From the NCBI GenBank assembly GCA_012295275.1, contig CM022665.1:14601976-14665975 (forward strand): 64,000 bases of DNA. The letters run 5' to 3'. Position numbers and translations under genes: made by a program. Positions 34,801 to 49,266 of this stretch are shown piece by piece. This stretch comes from Chrysomallon squamiferum. Taxonomy: Eukaryota; Mollusca; Gastropoda; Neomphalida; Peltospiridae. Every line of letters starts with the position of its first letter. Positions within the stretch are counted from its first letter, which is position 1. Below the pieces are notes generated by a model, which saw nothing but the letters and a program-made list of their open reading frames with translations, did not search any database and was not told the origin of the DNA.

Positions 34801-37500
34801 AGATTAATAAAATGTCATTTGAGTAAATAAATATATATTTTTAGAAGCAAAGCATAGAAAAGTCAGTATGTGTTTCTGACTCCCGTTTACTATATTTGTG
34901 ATGTTGAATTTTTATCTATTAATAAAACTAAAATAAAATGTAAAAAATATGTATAAAAAGTAAAAAAAACACCAAAAACCAAACACAGTATGAGGATTCA
35001 AATTACTTAGCAAACCTGTTTTCTTTTCTCTTTCTATTACATCATTAATAACAATACTATTAATTAATATGATTTTTTTCTTTCTATTTCTTTACTTCAA
35101 AAAATATTTTACTGTTTCATTCTTTTGTTCTTATGTTCTTCAACAATAAAAATAAAAAGTAAAATGTGTTTTACATTAAAGCAACATTGTAATATTACCC
35201 CCCCTATATATAAAAAAAAAAAAAAAAAAAAAAAAAATGACAATGCTACTTCCATGTTATGATTATTTCTAAGGATCACATAACAGCGCTCGCTGAAAAA
35301 TCATCAGTTATTATATTGATACTGACAACTCATCAATAGTATCTGAGCTGGCTGTCAACTTCTCATTACTGCTGACATTTTTCCAATAAAACTTGGTGAG
35401 GTGTAATAATTTCCATGCCGCCATTTCAATGTTGAGTTTATTTTGAGAGCAGCCATCCATGTCCAAACACAAGCATGCTGAAATGTATCTGATGAATAAT
35501 TATATAACACTGACTGAATACTGTTTAGTTTATTTTTTTTTTTTAAAATGCAGTAATTTAAAAATAATATAAATCATGGCTGTAAGTACTATCTGATGAA
35601 TAATCACACAGTATTGATTTTTTTGGTTTTTAAAACAATAATGTAAAAGTTATATTAGTCATGCTGCAGCTACTATATGATGAACAATTATTTAACAGTG
35701 AAAGATGTTGTCTTCTTTTTTTATAAATTTTAGAGCAACACAAAAATAAAAACTGATTCCATTAATTTTATTTATTTACTTATTCATTTTTAATTACATT
35801 ATTGCTGTTGTTAAGGAAGTTTTAAAAAAGAACAATAAGATATACAGTGGCAGAAAGTTTATACAACGAAAAACAGCAAAACCAACAACAAAACATCTTG
35901 TTTCCAAATTACTTCATCAGACTCAGTCTTAAATAGATCATTTCTAAAGAGCAACAAAAATAACTTGGTGTTTTGTTTACCAAAACCCATGGAAAGAAAA
36001 GTCTGAAAAGGCCTCCATTAAAATCTAATATTGTATTTGAATTTAATCTTCAAGAATGGGTGTATGGGTAATAAATCATCCACGCTTCGCTGGCTGCCCT
36101 CATGCTGTTCCAGTGCCTTTCCACTGGTCACACCCCAGTGATTTGGGCTACTACATGACACACTGTATTTAACGAGAACGACGGCTCTAAAAAGAAGTTC
36201 AATTCTGCTCATAATTATTTTCCTGCCAGCAAATGATTGCAATTTGAGAACATGTCATTGAGAGAAAGAGATAGTCTCTGCTTCAGCAAAATGGGGCACA
36301 ACAATAAAACAGCATTTTCATTTTTTATTATTTATTATTTTTAAACCTTTCCTTTTGAAAACCATTGCTCACCATTAAACTACTATTTGTAAAAAAAAAA
36401 AAAAATAATAATAATAACAATAATAAAAAGGAAAAAAAAAAGAAAAGTAAAGAAAGGATTTTTACATTCTAAATATTGGCCCCACAGGTGTGCATGAAAT
36501 GTGAGTTTGATCTGAGTTATGAGCTGTTCAGTAGCTAGAGATAATATGTTAGAAGTAAAACAAGCAATCACTCGGCAATATGACATTCAGGTGGTCATAA
36601 AACATAACTGTCTGCAAACAGGCAGGTGTGGTGTAAGCATTATTCTCTGTGAACTTGGTGTGCTGCAGTAATGAAAGGAAAGGAATCTTGGTTAGTAACA
36701 CACAAGAACAGATGTTAAAATCAGTGGCTGTTTTGTGTTACTATAAAACCGTTTTCCAAGTTTTGACAGTATGCGTACATAGATAGAAGCAGAAAAGGCA
36801 TACATAATATATATGTATTGCTTACACACACAAACACATACACATACATGCACACATTCAAACATACATACATACATGTATGTATGTAGATTCACACAAC
36901 AACAAAATGGACAGATGACTGAAGACTCAAAGGATACATGAGAATAGCTTATTTTCACATATAAAAATATAGAAAAATTATTAAATTAAAATATAACAGC
37001 AATATAATATATCTGTAATTTATGACACCTGGTACAGTATGATGTTAATAATAAAAAATGCTGTTATTCTGTTGAAGAATCATTATTTATTTTCACTGCT
37101 GTGGGTCTGCCCATCTCAGAAAGAAAGTATTTCCAAATTAAAGGTCACCACAGTGGAAGCTTCAAGTGTTACCATGTGGCAACTCACACACTTTTTGGCT
37201 TGTATTTATTTGATTAATCTCCATGTTTACAGAGGTTCAAGCTATTATAAAAAGATTGGAAGAATCCTTTAAGCATTCCATCTGAAAACCTAAATCACAG
37301 AGCAAAGAGATGTACATAAAGAAATAACAGGAAAGAAAAGAACAAAGTAAGAAAGAAGGAAAAAAAGGAAACAAAAAAGAAAAAAAAAAAGAAAAGAAGA
37401 TTGCTTTAACAAAACCTCCCTAAAATTTAATGTTAAAAGTTTTTAATTTTACAAGAATAAACTGGTCAGGCATTTTATTTTATTATTCTTTTATCCGATA

Positions 37501-37541
<41 letters not shown>

Positions 37542-38229
37542 AGTATTACAATACAAAAAAAAAGGCTCCTAACAATTATATTCAGTCTAGTTTTATGGAG
37601 AATACATGGTACAAATGACATGTAGGCCTATTTAACATATTTGTCAGTTTCTATGGTCAGTGTAGATTTGTTCAGTCACAAACTGCTAATCCCCCCAAAA
37701 AGACTAACAAACACTAATCCCTTCAGCTTACCACTTCTCACAACTTATCCCTAAAGCAATCATTATGACTGACATTTCAACAATTTGTGTTTTGTTGAAC
37801 AGGTGCATTGTGGGATTGGTTAATCTTCCTTTTTTCTTTTTTTTTTAATATCCACTTTCTCTACTCAATTATTTAACAAAAAAGAAAGAAAGAAAAGATA
37901 ACAAAACAAAAATAAAATGAAATGATGTGAAACAGCTTGGGTGATGATGATTTATTTCTTTGTATTTGGTATTCATAACAAATTAATCTTATAAAAGATG
38001 TACATTATAAGTAATCAAATATATGGACACTGGTAAGCCAAGAACTGAACAGGAATACCTGTTTAATGAAACCTGGAACCATTTTTATAATAAGTATTAC
38101 CTGCTATGTTTTTTTTTTTTTATAATTACAGCTGTCAGTTGTGAGGCACTGGCTGGATTGGGAAATAACCCACTGAATATTCCAAATTGATTAAATCTTA
38201 CATATTTATATATATAAATAAAATAATAA

Positions 38230-38264
<35 letters not shown>

Positions 38265-41200
38265 GTAAATGTTATGAATGAGACACATGCATATACCCAC
38301 ACTCATACAAACACACAAATACAAATGAACACATACACACACACACCTGAAACTTAATATAAAATACAACTTGAAGATAAGTTTGTTCTCCATTTAAATG
38401 CAGTACCTTTATATGTCAGCATAACTGTAACTCTAATCAGCCCATGACTACAGCACTTGACGGGTTAATGCAATGATAATTCAAGAGTTAACAACACCAC
38501 CAGATGACTCTCAAAATTAGGAGCAGGCCACACCAACGATTAACCTAAGATGGAGAAAAATGCTGGAGTGCATGGCTAAGATGCATTCCAAGGAATTATC
38601 CAGTGACAAGTATAATCTTAACATAGTACCTAATTGTGTACTTTAAACTACTGCTATTTTAAATATGTCCTCCTCAGATTTATGTGTAGGTGAGGCAATT
38701 CAGCTGCAGTATTGTATTAATGCTCACAGAATATTTAACATTACAAATTAATTACTTAAACCTATTACAGCTGTTTCAAAAAAAAATCCTTCTCGGAATT
38801 AGCTGGATGTCAGGCCATGTATTTGCCAGTATTATATTAATGCATAGAAAATGTTTAATATTAAAAGTTAATTAAAATATAAATTACAAACAGTAAAGCA
38901 ATCTTATACCAAAGCAATTTTTTTTTTTAAATGTCAGCGTAACATTAAGCTGTATTGGATTTACCAGTATTAAGGCTCAGAATATATTTAGTATTGACAA
39001 TTACTTTTTAATTTTTTTTTATTAGTCTTTTCTATGTAAAAAATATGCATAAACTTGACATTGTATAACTAATAACAATGCAATTTATAATCAAAACAGT
39101 TTTTTTTAAATGTCAGTCTCAGTTAAACCATATTTATTAATATTAATGTATTTATTCAGCTGAATTAATCACAGTGAGTTTGAAATCTATAACTGGCAGA
39201 ACTAATCATAATATTATTTAACATTAAAAGTAACAAGGAAGACTTTTAGTTCTGTACCATTCTTTTTTTTTCCCTGTTAAATATGAAATGTCCAAAAAAA
39301 TGTTATGTTAGTGATTTATAATAATAATAATAATAAAACAATGATGGAGAAAATCAGCAATGACAATATTTTTAATATCAGAGAGAAAATTCTAAAAAAA
39401 CACCTTGGTAAATTCATAAATTAGCAGCATGGAAAATTTTATGTACACCTACTCGAAGACAGGGAAGTATATACCATGACTCTGATAATGTAATTGTTGG
39501 AGCTCTGGTTAGAGTGGGATACAAACCCATAAGGTTGAATCTGTGGCAAAGAATTCCTCAGGCCAGTGCTATACCATTGAGCTCTCCCATGTCAAGAACA
39601 ATAGAAAGCAATCTGTTAAATGTGTTTTTAATTTCCCTAACCAGACTGGAAGCATATTTTTCACGTTAATGGATTAACCTATCAGGGGCTGCATGTTTTC
39701 ATAACCTTGTGTTAACAAGGGTTTATTCATTCAGGTTAAACTTGTACACATGACAAATTAACATCATTTTTCATTTACCATATTATTTTTTTTTTCTCAG
39801 TCTGGGTTATTCTAGTCACACACAACCTTCCCCTCAACTAAAAAAAAAAAAAAAGTAACTCTGAGATGAGAAGTAGTAAAAGAAACAGACTAGAGAGTAA
39901 GACAGAGAGAGACTGACTGAGTGGTAGTGAGAGAAAGTGACAGAATAACTAAAACAAAAGCACCCACAAATCCAAGGTATCACCTGAAATTTACTGACTA
40001 TTCACATACCATAAAAAATATAAAAAAATAAAAATTGTTATAAGAATTTTCTAATCATTTGTTAGAAAAAGAAAGGAAAATCACTATTTTAAAGAAAATG
40101 AATGAATCAATGAAATGAGTTCAAAAAAAAAAAAAAAAAGCTTCTAACAAAAATAATAATAAAAAAAATAAAATGATTTCTTCAACTCCAGATATAAAAA
40201 AATAATAAAAATTTAGAAACCGAAAATAATTTAAATTATGCTACCACAAATATTACAGAATTTGTTCTGACTGCAAAAAGTAAAATGTTAAAAAAAAAAA
40301 AATTTAAATTTAATTTTTAATTTACCATTATCCTAAAAATTAAATAAATAAAAACAGAAATAATAATTAAAAAAAAAAGAAAAGAAAAAAGCTTAATTTT
40401 TCAAAACTGTGTGGACTTTCTCACCACCAGTGTACCTGTCCATATGTCAAAACAATTAACTTAATTCTAAATCTCTTAGAGTTTCTGTTAGTGCAAACTT
40501 TAACCCTTTCACTGACAATTAAGATTAAAGTCTACCTATGATATGTGTGGGAACATGTTATCTTAGCCTAAATAAAGTCACAAATTATTAGCTTTCAAGC
40601 TTTACTACTAATAAAGTAATGTCAAAATGTCCTTACAGATTTACAATAACAACACTTTTAATGTTTCCTCAACTGTATGTTCAGTTTTTTTCTTTAGTTT
40701 GTGATAACGTATTTTACATAGAAATATAAGAACATTTTTAAAAATTTAACAGACTGGGTAAGCTAACAAAAATTTCTTTATTAATAATGAAGGTTAAAAA
40801 AGAAGTGTGAGTTAATAATAATTATGTTCATACTTGCATGGTATCTTAAAACATTATTTCATAAATTAATATTTTAAAATTTATTTCATGATCTGTGCTT
40901 GAAGGAAAATTTATTTATTTATTTATTTATTTATTACCTTACTTGATTGGAGAGGCAAAGGTTGGAAGATAGTAATAAATACATTATCATGTAATTTAAT
41001 TTAAAATTTATTTCCAGGATTGTTAAAAAAAAGTGTTTTTAACTTTCTTTTTTACTATTTCTTGTTAATTATACTTACTGCCACCTCACCTACAAAACTT
41101 ATTTGTTTTATGTTATGTTCTTTTCAGCTATTACCATCTATTTATTTTTATAATGCTGTTTTATTATGATCTTGACCAGTAAATTCATCTACAGATTTAA

Positions 41201-44194
41201 AATTTATTTATTTCCCCTGGAGGGGACAGAGTACACTGCGAGTCTCAGAGGGTGGTCCCATCAGACATCACCTGTCTTTTTTTATCCAATGTCCATTAAA
41301 ACCACACAACCACTTTCATTAACCTCTTCTAACCTACTGAATTAATTCTGAAAATTAACTTTGTGTGGGAGGTCTTGTATGTCATACATAATCATGGCAA
41401 AATGCACCACATGATTTATGAAGCAGGAAATGATAAATGTGATTTCTTGTGTTGATTTCTGACACATTTTTTTTAATTTTTAATATTTTTTCTTCAGGTA
41501 TTAACATTAATAATTATCATTAAAAAAAAAAGAGGAAAAATTACAAATTAAAAAATAAAATATAAAATATAAATTCATAATAACAATAAATTAGTTATGT
41601 ATATGTGGTCCAGTGCATTTCATTAAATCTGAAATATTAATCATGCCATCATTTGTTGTTTTGTTGTTTTTTTCTTTTGTTTTCTTTTTAAAAAATTACT
41701 GGCTACTTTAGATTCTGTAATATTCAAAACAAAGAAATGAAGTGTATAACAAACAAAATAACAATGATTTATCTTATATAGCTGTAATAAAATAGATTTA
41801 AAATTCACCATTACAGTTATTAAATAGCTTCTTTTTTCTTATTTTAATTTAAAATGTAAAGCTGATGTATGTTTACGTCACAAACTTTTATAATCATTTA
41901 AAGTACACTGATACACAGAAACATCATACATACCTGCACAAGTGTGCACGCACATGCGTGAGTGTGTGTGTGTGTGTGTGTACATGTGTGTACATGTGTG
42001 TAAAAACATAATTAGATCAATCTAATGAGAAAAAGTAGATGTGCATAAAATATTAGGACATTTCATGCAAGGCCTACTACACATAAACAGATTAATTAAG
42101 ATTTATTTTTTGTGGCACATAGAGCTTAAAATGTGTTTTGTGTATTTTCTAATTATTGTTTTGTTGATCTTTCCTAATATTATAATAAAATAAGACTGCA
42201 CATTTAAAAAAATAAAAAAATTAATGATAAATAAATAAGTATAAAAATTTAAAAGATCAATATATGGATATAAATGAAAACAAATTACAACAGATGAATC
42301 TTTGTATAACTATTAACATATTAACAGAAAAACAATAAACAGGAAATAAAATATATATATATATTTTTTTCAATTATAACTTTTTTATTTTTTTTATTTT
42401 TTATTTTATTTTTTTTATTATTATTGTACATGAATATGGAATACAATTATGAAGTACAGATTTATAGTTATACACTTTAAATAATGTATCAGTGTGTTTA
42501 TTTATTTATTAATACAATTATTATTAACATTCTTATTTTTATTCTTCTTATTATTATTATTATTATGATTCATATTACAGTTTCATGGCAACACTGCAAA
42601 CACACAAAATACTCGAAGGCTTATCGCAGATCAAACTCTAGGAATATTATTTAATTACTTTAAACTTGATATCGAGGATATGTTCTGAACTGAGAATTAC
42701 ACAGACTGTGATTCATCTCACACATTAATTGAACTGTCTCCTGGAAACCACTTCTCCTGATTCTCTTATCTTCACAGCCAAAGTTATTCAAGCTGAGACA
42801 AATTGCTTCTTCATCTCCACTGATAAACAAAAGTGACTCTGCCCACAGACAGAGTAAAGAGATTTTCATTTAACTGCTACAATAATAACCTGACAGTTAT
42901 TTCATCGAGGTAACAGAACCAGACTTATGTACAAAGCTTCAATAACGAGTTTATCTTGGTTTTAATATAAAAGGTGGCTCGTGTATTTTTCATTTCCTAT
43001 CAGGGTGTGTTTGGGATACTTCCAGGCAGGACTTTGACAAAATGCTGTTTGAGAGTGCGGATCTTTGTGTAAAATATGATTAATTGTGACAGCAGGGTTT
43101 CCCTGTCTTTACCCTGATTAACACAAATGTTAGTCTAACACTTCTGATAAAAGCAGCAACCTTTGATGATAAAACATTTTAGATTCAGCATAGATTGACA
43201 GAATGATTTTAAATGATGCTCTAAAACCAAAATGAAACAGCCAGAAAACAATGTTTTCTTCATGCAAAATATTCATACTGTTACAAAATCAGTGTCCAGA
43301 GCTACTGCTGAACATTCATTTATCTGTTCATCCAAATACTTTTAACTGTTCACATACTGCTATTAAATATTAAAGTATGTATTATTTTATTCAGTCATTT
43401 AAAAAATCACTAAATGTAACAAACATACATATCAAACAAGGTATTTTATCACTTATCAGTTATTTCATTCTTTTATTCATTTGTTAATTAACATCTGTAA
43501 GCTGTAAAAGTAACAAAAACAAAACAAAACAAATACTTCTTGCCCCCTTCCCCAAAAAAATATTTTTAAAAAATAATAATAATAAACATAGTGCAACATC
43601 AGAAGAAGATGCTTTAATTATATATCATATATATAACAATTTGCTAACCAACTCAAGTGAAAAGTGAAAAACTCCATCAGTGTCATTAGGCTTTGTCTAC
43701 TTTCATCAAACTTCCATTCTGACACATACTTTACAGTAACACAACAAAGTGGACAGCTAAACAGACAGACATATCAAACTGTCACTGGACTGAAGAGACC
43801 ACTGTAAAATATCATGATGACTGGCATAGTACAAGTTGAAGTGGATTCACCAAGCTTAAACACAAACAAGTAGTAATTGTCGTTTGGTATCCTGATGTTA
43901 CACAGAGCAAGGTTGAGTACAATCTAGGATAAATAACTATATTGTTTTCTACTTGATAATGTTTTTTCATTTCAGATAATGTGTAAATACACACACAAAT
44001 ATAAGTACAAACACAAACATGCACACAGACAGCACACACAAACACTCATAAACACACATGCACACACATACATACAAACAACCTAGCATTATTTATTATA
44101 TTGTTCTGGGCAGACCAAGTTCTATCTATGACTGCCTATCTCTCTCTCTCTGTGTGTGTGTGTGTGTGTGTCTGTCTGTCTGCGTCTGTCTGTC

Positions 44195-44272
<78 letters not shown>

Positions 44273-47200
44273 TGTGTGTGTGTGTGTGTTAAAATGATTT
44301 ATTAGCAGATGCTCCAAATAAGTCAAAACATAGATTCCATTAAATCTTTTTCAGGATTTCACAAAAGCTGTTTGGATCTTCATCTGCCCAACATGTTCAC
44401 ACATTATCCAAAAGTAAAATCAGAGGAGGAAACTGCAAATGACTTCCGGCCTATTTTAACAAAATTACTTATAGCACGTGTATTTTTTCTCTTCACTTCC
44501 AATGATTATTTCAGACCCTGAGGTTCCATATGCTGCTTATGTGCATTGTCCAGACTTGCTTCAGATCTATTAGCTGATCTTTCTGGATGATGACAGATAC
44601 ACAGTAAAGTTAATTAAGCGAAGAACATGTAACCAGGCCTATATTTAAAATAACAAACAGTTACAGCACATCTGGATAATGTTAGGCAATGCTGAGCTCA
44701 GATGATAAGAGATCCAAACACAAAGCCTTCAGTAACATAGCTGTTTAGATCCCAGCCTCAGGTCTTGAAGGCACCTGGATCAAATACAGGTATCGACTAG
44801 AACCCAGTAAATAACAGGGGTATTAATAAAATACCTTCCAAACAGAACCTAATTGTAATAGAAAGAGAATTAAAAAAATAAATAAAAATAAAATCAATAT
44901 TAATTTCTATTTCAATCAGTTATGTTAAAACCTAATTATCATTGATATCCTGTAACATACCAAAAACATTACAATTAATTATGTTGAGAGATACGTTCAT
45001 ATAACACACTATTTACTGTATTTAACAAAGATATCATCATTAATTACTTTGATGGTTAATTGACACAAATATATTATATCACATTATTGTGACATTTAAC
45101 ATTATAATATTCATATATAATAACATACTACTATGTTATAATATAAACATATTATAATTAATTATGATGACAGTTAATTAACATAGATATATAATGCTCT
45201 TATGTTTTATGACACTTAACATAAATGTATGCTAATTAATTACACTGACAGTTAATTAACGTAGATATATTATATTAGCTGCATGGAAAGATTTAGTGTT
45301 GTGCACTGTAAACAATAGGTGTTGATAAAATGAATAAATAACCTTCTACCTGGTTACTGATTAATCAAGGTGTCACTGAACAAATGAACCAGGTATTGAA
45401 GACATAATTAAATTTCTGTTATAAAAACATAACAGTGAGTGCATTTCAATTAATTTATGTTCTACCTGACCCTCACATCTGGTATTCCTTGCTATTGTTA
45501 TCTTGCTTACCTTTCATTACAAAATAAATAATCATTTTTTTAAATCTGTATTATTAACATTACCAGACTCACAATATTATGTTCAGCTATTCAGTACAAT
45601 CATTACAGACAGATCAGAAATTTTGTTTTTTGAATTTATTTTTGCTTCTTATTTTTTATTATAATTATTTTCTTTGAAATATTTTGTAATAGTCAAAATC
45701 TGACAACTTTCTAACAGCAATACTAGACTATTTTATGTGCTTTTATCTAATTAAAGTTCAGGTATGTATTTGGGTCCAGCATATGGTATAGACAAACCTC
45801 AAGCTGGGGATAACAGGGTTTAACAAGGCAATTAAGATAATTAAGCAATTTTCTAAATACTATAAACCACATTTATTTCCTTTTAGTAAAGCTGCATCCT
45901 GGATAATGATCCTTATCTGTTCTACACTCTCTCACTCACTCTCACACATTCTCTCTCTATCTCTCTTTCTCTCTCTCTCAGAATTAAAATGAATTCGAAT
46001 TTTCACTTAAATGCCACCCATTATATTTCAACAGTTTGAAAGTTCTGATTTTCCTTAATACAAACCACAAAATGTTTTGCTTGCAAATTACTGCAAATGC
46101 TCTGTTAAGAAGGGTGATAATTGCTGCATTATTGCTGCTAAGCAAATAAGTAAACACCAGGGGCATCTGCCGGTGGGCTGCACAATAAACAAGTCTCAAT
46201 TTAATTACCACTAGTCTCCCTGTCTTCACTAAAGTAATCCACTCAGTGGATCTGGCTGCAGCTCAGGTAAAGTTCTAATATGAAGAGCTACTGGATCAAA
46301 CCTCCTCTGTGAACTACCACCCAATCCAGACTTTATTCAAACACTGATCTGTGAAGAAGCTTAGTATGTGTTTTTGTTTCTTGAGTAGGAAAATGTGAAT
46401 AATACCTTGAGATAACTGTTAACTTGGTTACAGTATTAAGACTGACAGCTAAAAACTAATTTCAAACATGATGAAATATCTATGGTATTATGATTTTTTG
46501 TCAATTTCCACTTTTTTTTTTAACAGCCATAAAATCCATACCACAGTCATGACAATGAAATTATTAATCATAACACAAATTATCAAAAACAACGGTTATT
46601 AATTACATATTTGAAATTTAACGTCAAACTAAATGATTAATGTATGTGAATTTGATAGGACCTCTTTCAAAACTTTCAAAAGTTGTTTCTGTATCTTAAG
46701 ACCCTGTTATCATCACAGACCATCCCCTTGTTTTTGTCAGTTAACAGTTGAGAGGTGTGAGATGTCAAAACACTTGAGTATCCACCTCAGTCTCTACCTC
46801 ATTACCTGGATTACCATCAAACATCTGATAATCTGGACTCAGGGGCTGGGATGGGTCAGCTGAGTACGGACTCCAGATGAACCTATCTTTTCTCAGACTG
46901 AAGAGATCAGAAGTTGACAGGTTTTTGCTTTTGCAGTTAGGAAGAAATAATCTGGACAAAATCTAGCTTTCTGCACATTTGCAGAGGCATGTGAGTTATC
47001 TGTGATGCACTGCACCTTCTGGGGGCAAAATATTATCTAGACAAACCGAAAAATGTTTGTTAGTGTAGATAGTTGTAATGTATAGAATCAACTGTCTTTT
47101 TAGATATATTCTTCTGACACTCCATATTACAGACAGTATCATCAGCTAACCAGATTGTTTTCAACTTTTTACTTTCTGTTACTGCAGTAGTAAAGATAGA

Positions 47201-47831
47201 TACACTGCCAAAATCAAATATATCAGTTATATATAAACAAACAAATTAAATATTTAAGTATTTTGAAAAACAATTTAAAGACAAAAGAAGAACATATCAC
47301 TCATGATAAACCTGAATAATTATAATAAATAAATACATTTCTTTCATTCTTTAACTTTTTTTTTTTTTTTTTTTTAAATTTACTATTTTTTTAATTTTCT
47401 TTTTTTCTTTTTTTTTAAATTGAATAGAAATGAAGAATATATCTCTCATGATCTCATACACATTTCTCCTCTTTTAAAAAGTACTTAACTAAATCAAACA
47501 GAACAAGTGGGATCCCCAGAGCTGATCTGTCATATTTATCAGCTGAAGAGGACCACAGGACAGTTAATGTCAAAACACATTAGCACAAGACAAAATATGT
47601 GAAGAGGTCTCAAGCCACAGATTGATGACAAATATTATTACTAGGCAACTAGGTTCTACCTGAGAAAAGACAAATATACTATAGAGTATACCTAAAAAAA
47701 ATCAATGTTTTTGAAAACAGTTGTTAACATTAAAGAAAGTGTCAGGAGAAAAAAATGGATTGCAAGATATTGTATCTGAAAGAGAAAGCAATGCTTTACT
47801 GATAAAAAATTATTATTATTTTTTTTAAGAA

Positions 47832-47892
<61 letters not shown>

Positions 47893-49235
47893 GTGAGTGA
47901 GTGAAAGACAGACAGGGGAAAAAATACATAAAAAGAAAGAAAGGCAAAACTAAAAAGCAAGAGAGAAAGAAATCAAGAAAGAATGATAGAGAAAGGGAAA
48001 AAGATAGAGAAAAGGGAAAAAAAATCCTATTACAATAATAATAATCTCTCATCTCGAACCAAACTCAGCATAACTGAGATTTTCTAGATATTCATACAAG
48101 AAGACATTTGTAGTTAATTTATCACTTGGTGTGTTCATGAGACAGGTATTCCTCTGACAGTGTTTGATATGCTGGGAGATGTCTGGCTCTTGTTAGTCAC
48201 ATCAATAATATTGGGCTCTTTGATTCCCTGGCCTGCCTTTACTGAAGATTTCCACCACACTAGCTGACATGATGCTGCATTTCAGGTATTCCAGGTATTC
48301 AAGATGAACCAAATACATAAAGCTGTCTCCCAGGTGATCAAATGTTAACAAAAAAGAAAAGTTTTTTCTCTGGTCGAATACCCCTCTGGGATCTACCAGT
48401 ATTAACAGTAAGTGTTTTATAGTTCATCTGTATGTGAGCTCTTTCATATCTAACAAACAAGTTGTATTCTACTCACAGAATTGTTATTAAAATAAAATAA
48501 AATAACAATGACAATAAAAATCAATCCTCCAATACTTAAAACTGTCATTATGATAAATTTCCTTTATCTTTTCATTATTACACAGGAAAAACATGATCAG
48601 AACCTTATAACATAAATTTTAACAATTAATTCTTCAATTTCAAACAATATGCTGAGATGACATAAAATAAACTTTTACACTTTCATGTATAACAAAATCT
48701 GTACAAAACTAAATTCTAATTTATTATTTTCTAACAACCTTGGAGATTTGTGCAAGCAGCCACCACTGACAACACAGCCCAAGATGGTAAAAAAAAAAAA
48801 TTGCATTGAGTGAAAGGCGATGCCTATCTATAATAACAACTGTGCAGCAAGGGAAATGAGTAATTAACTTGAAGTTCAAACATCAGCCAGTTCTTATCAA
48901 CACTGACAAATTAAATCTATAGCTGTTATCAAGATGAGTGTAATGTTTATTGGCCAGGTATTTACAGGTGGGCTCGGGTGAGGTGACGTGTTGTGCTGCT
49001 GTTGCTCATGTTGTTTACACACATACCAGATTCTCCAATACCACGTTACTCTTATCTGGACCTGAAATTCACTGTGGTGTTTCATCAGTGTGTTAATATG
49101 GAGGTTGTTAATAGTTCTACTATAGAAACTGAAATATATATTTTATTTAAAAGGTTGTGGTTTGAAAGTACATTGAAGTGTGTCTGTGTGCATGTGCATG
49201 CATGTGCATCTGTGTGTGTGTGCATGCATGTGTGC

Positions 49236-49266
<31 letters not shown>

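Noticed and set aside
36018-36242. 74-codon minus frame (starts MQSFAGRKIIMSRIE) in a less AT-rich island
   Set aside because: No recognisable homology and no supporting flanking exon; probably chance.
42660-42869. 69-codon minus frame with a signal-peptide-like start
   Set aside because: No homology recognised, no neighbouring exon, and it lies inside a large intron.
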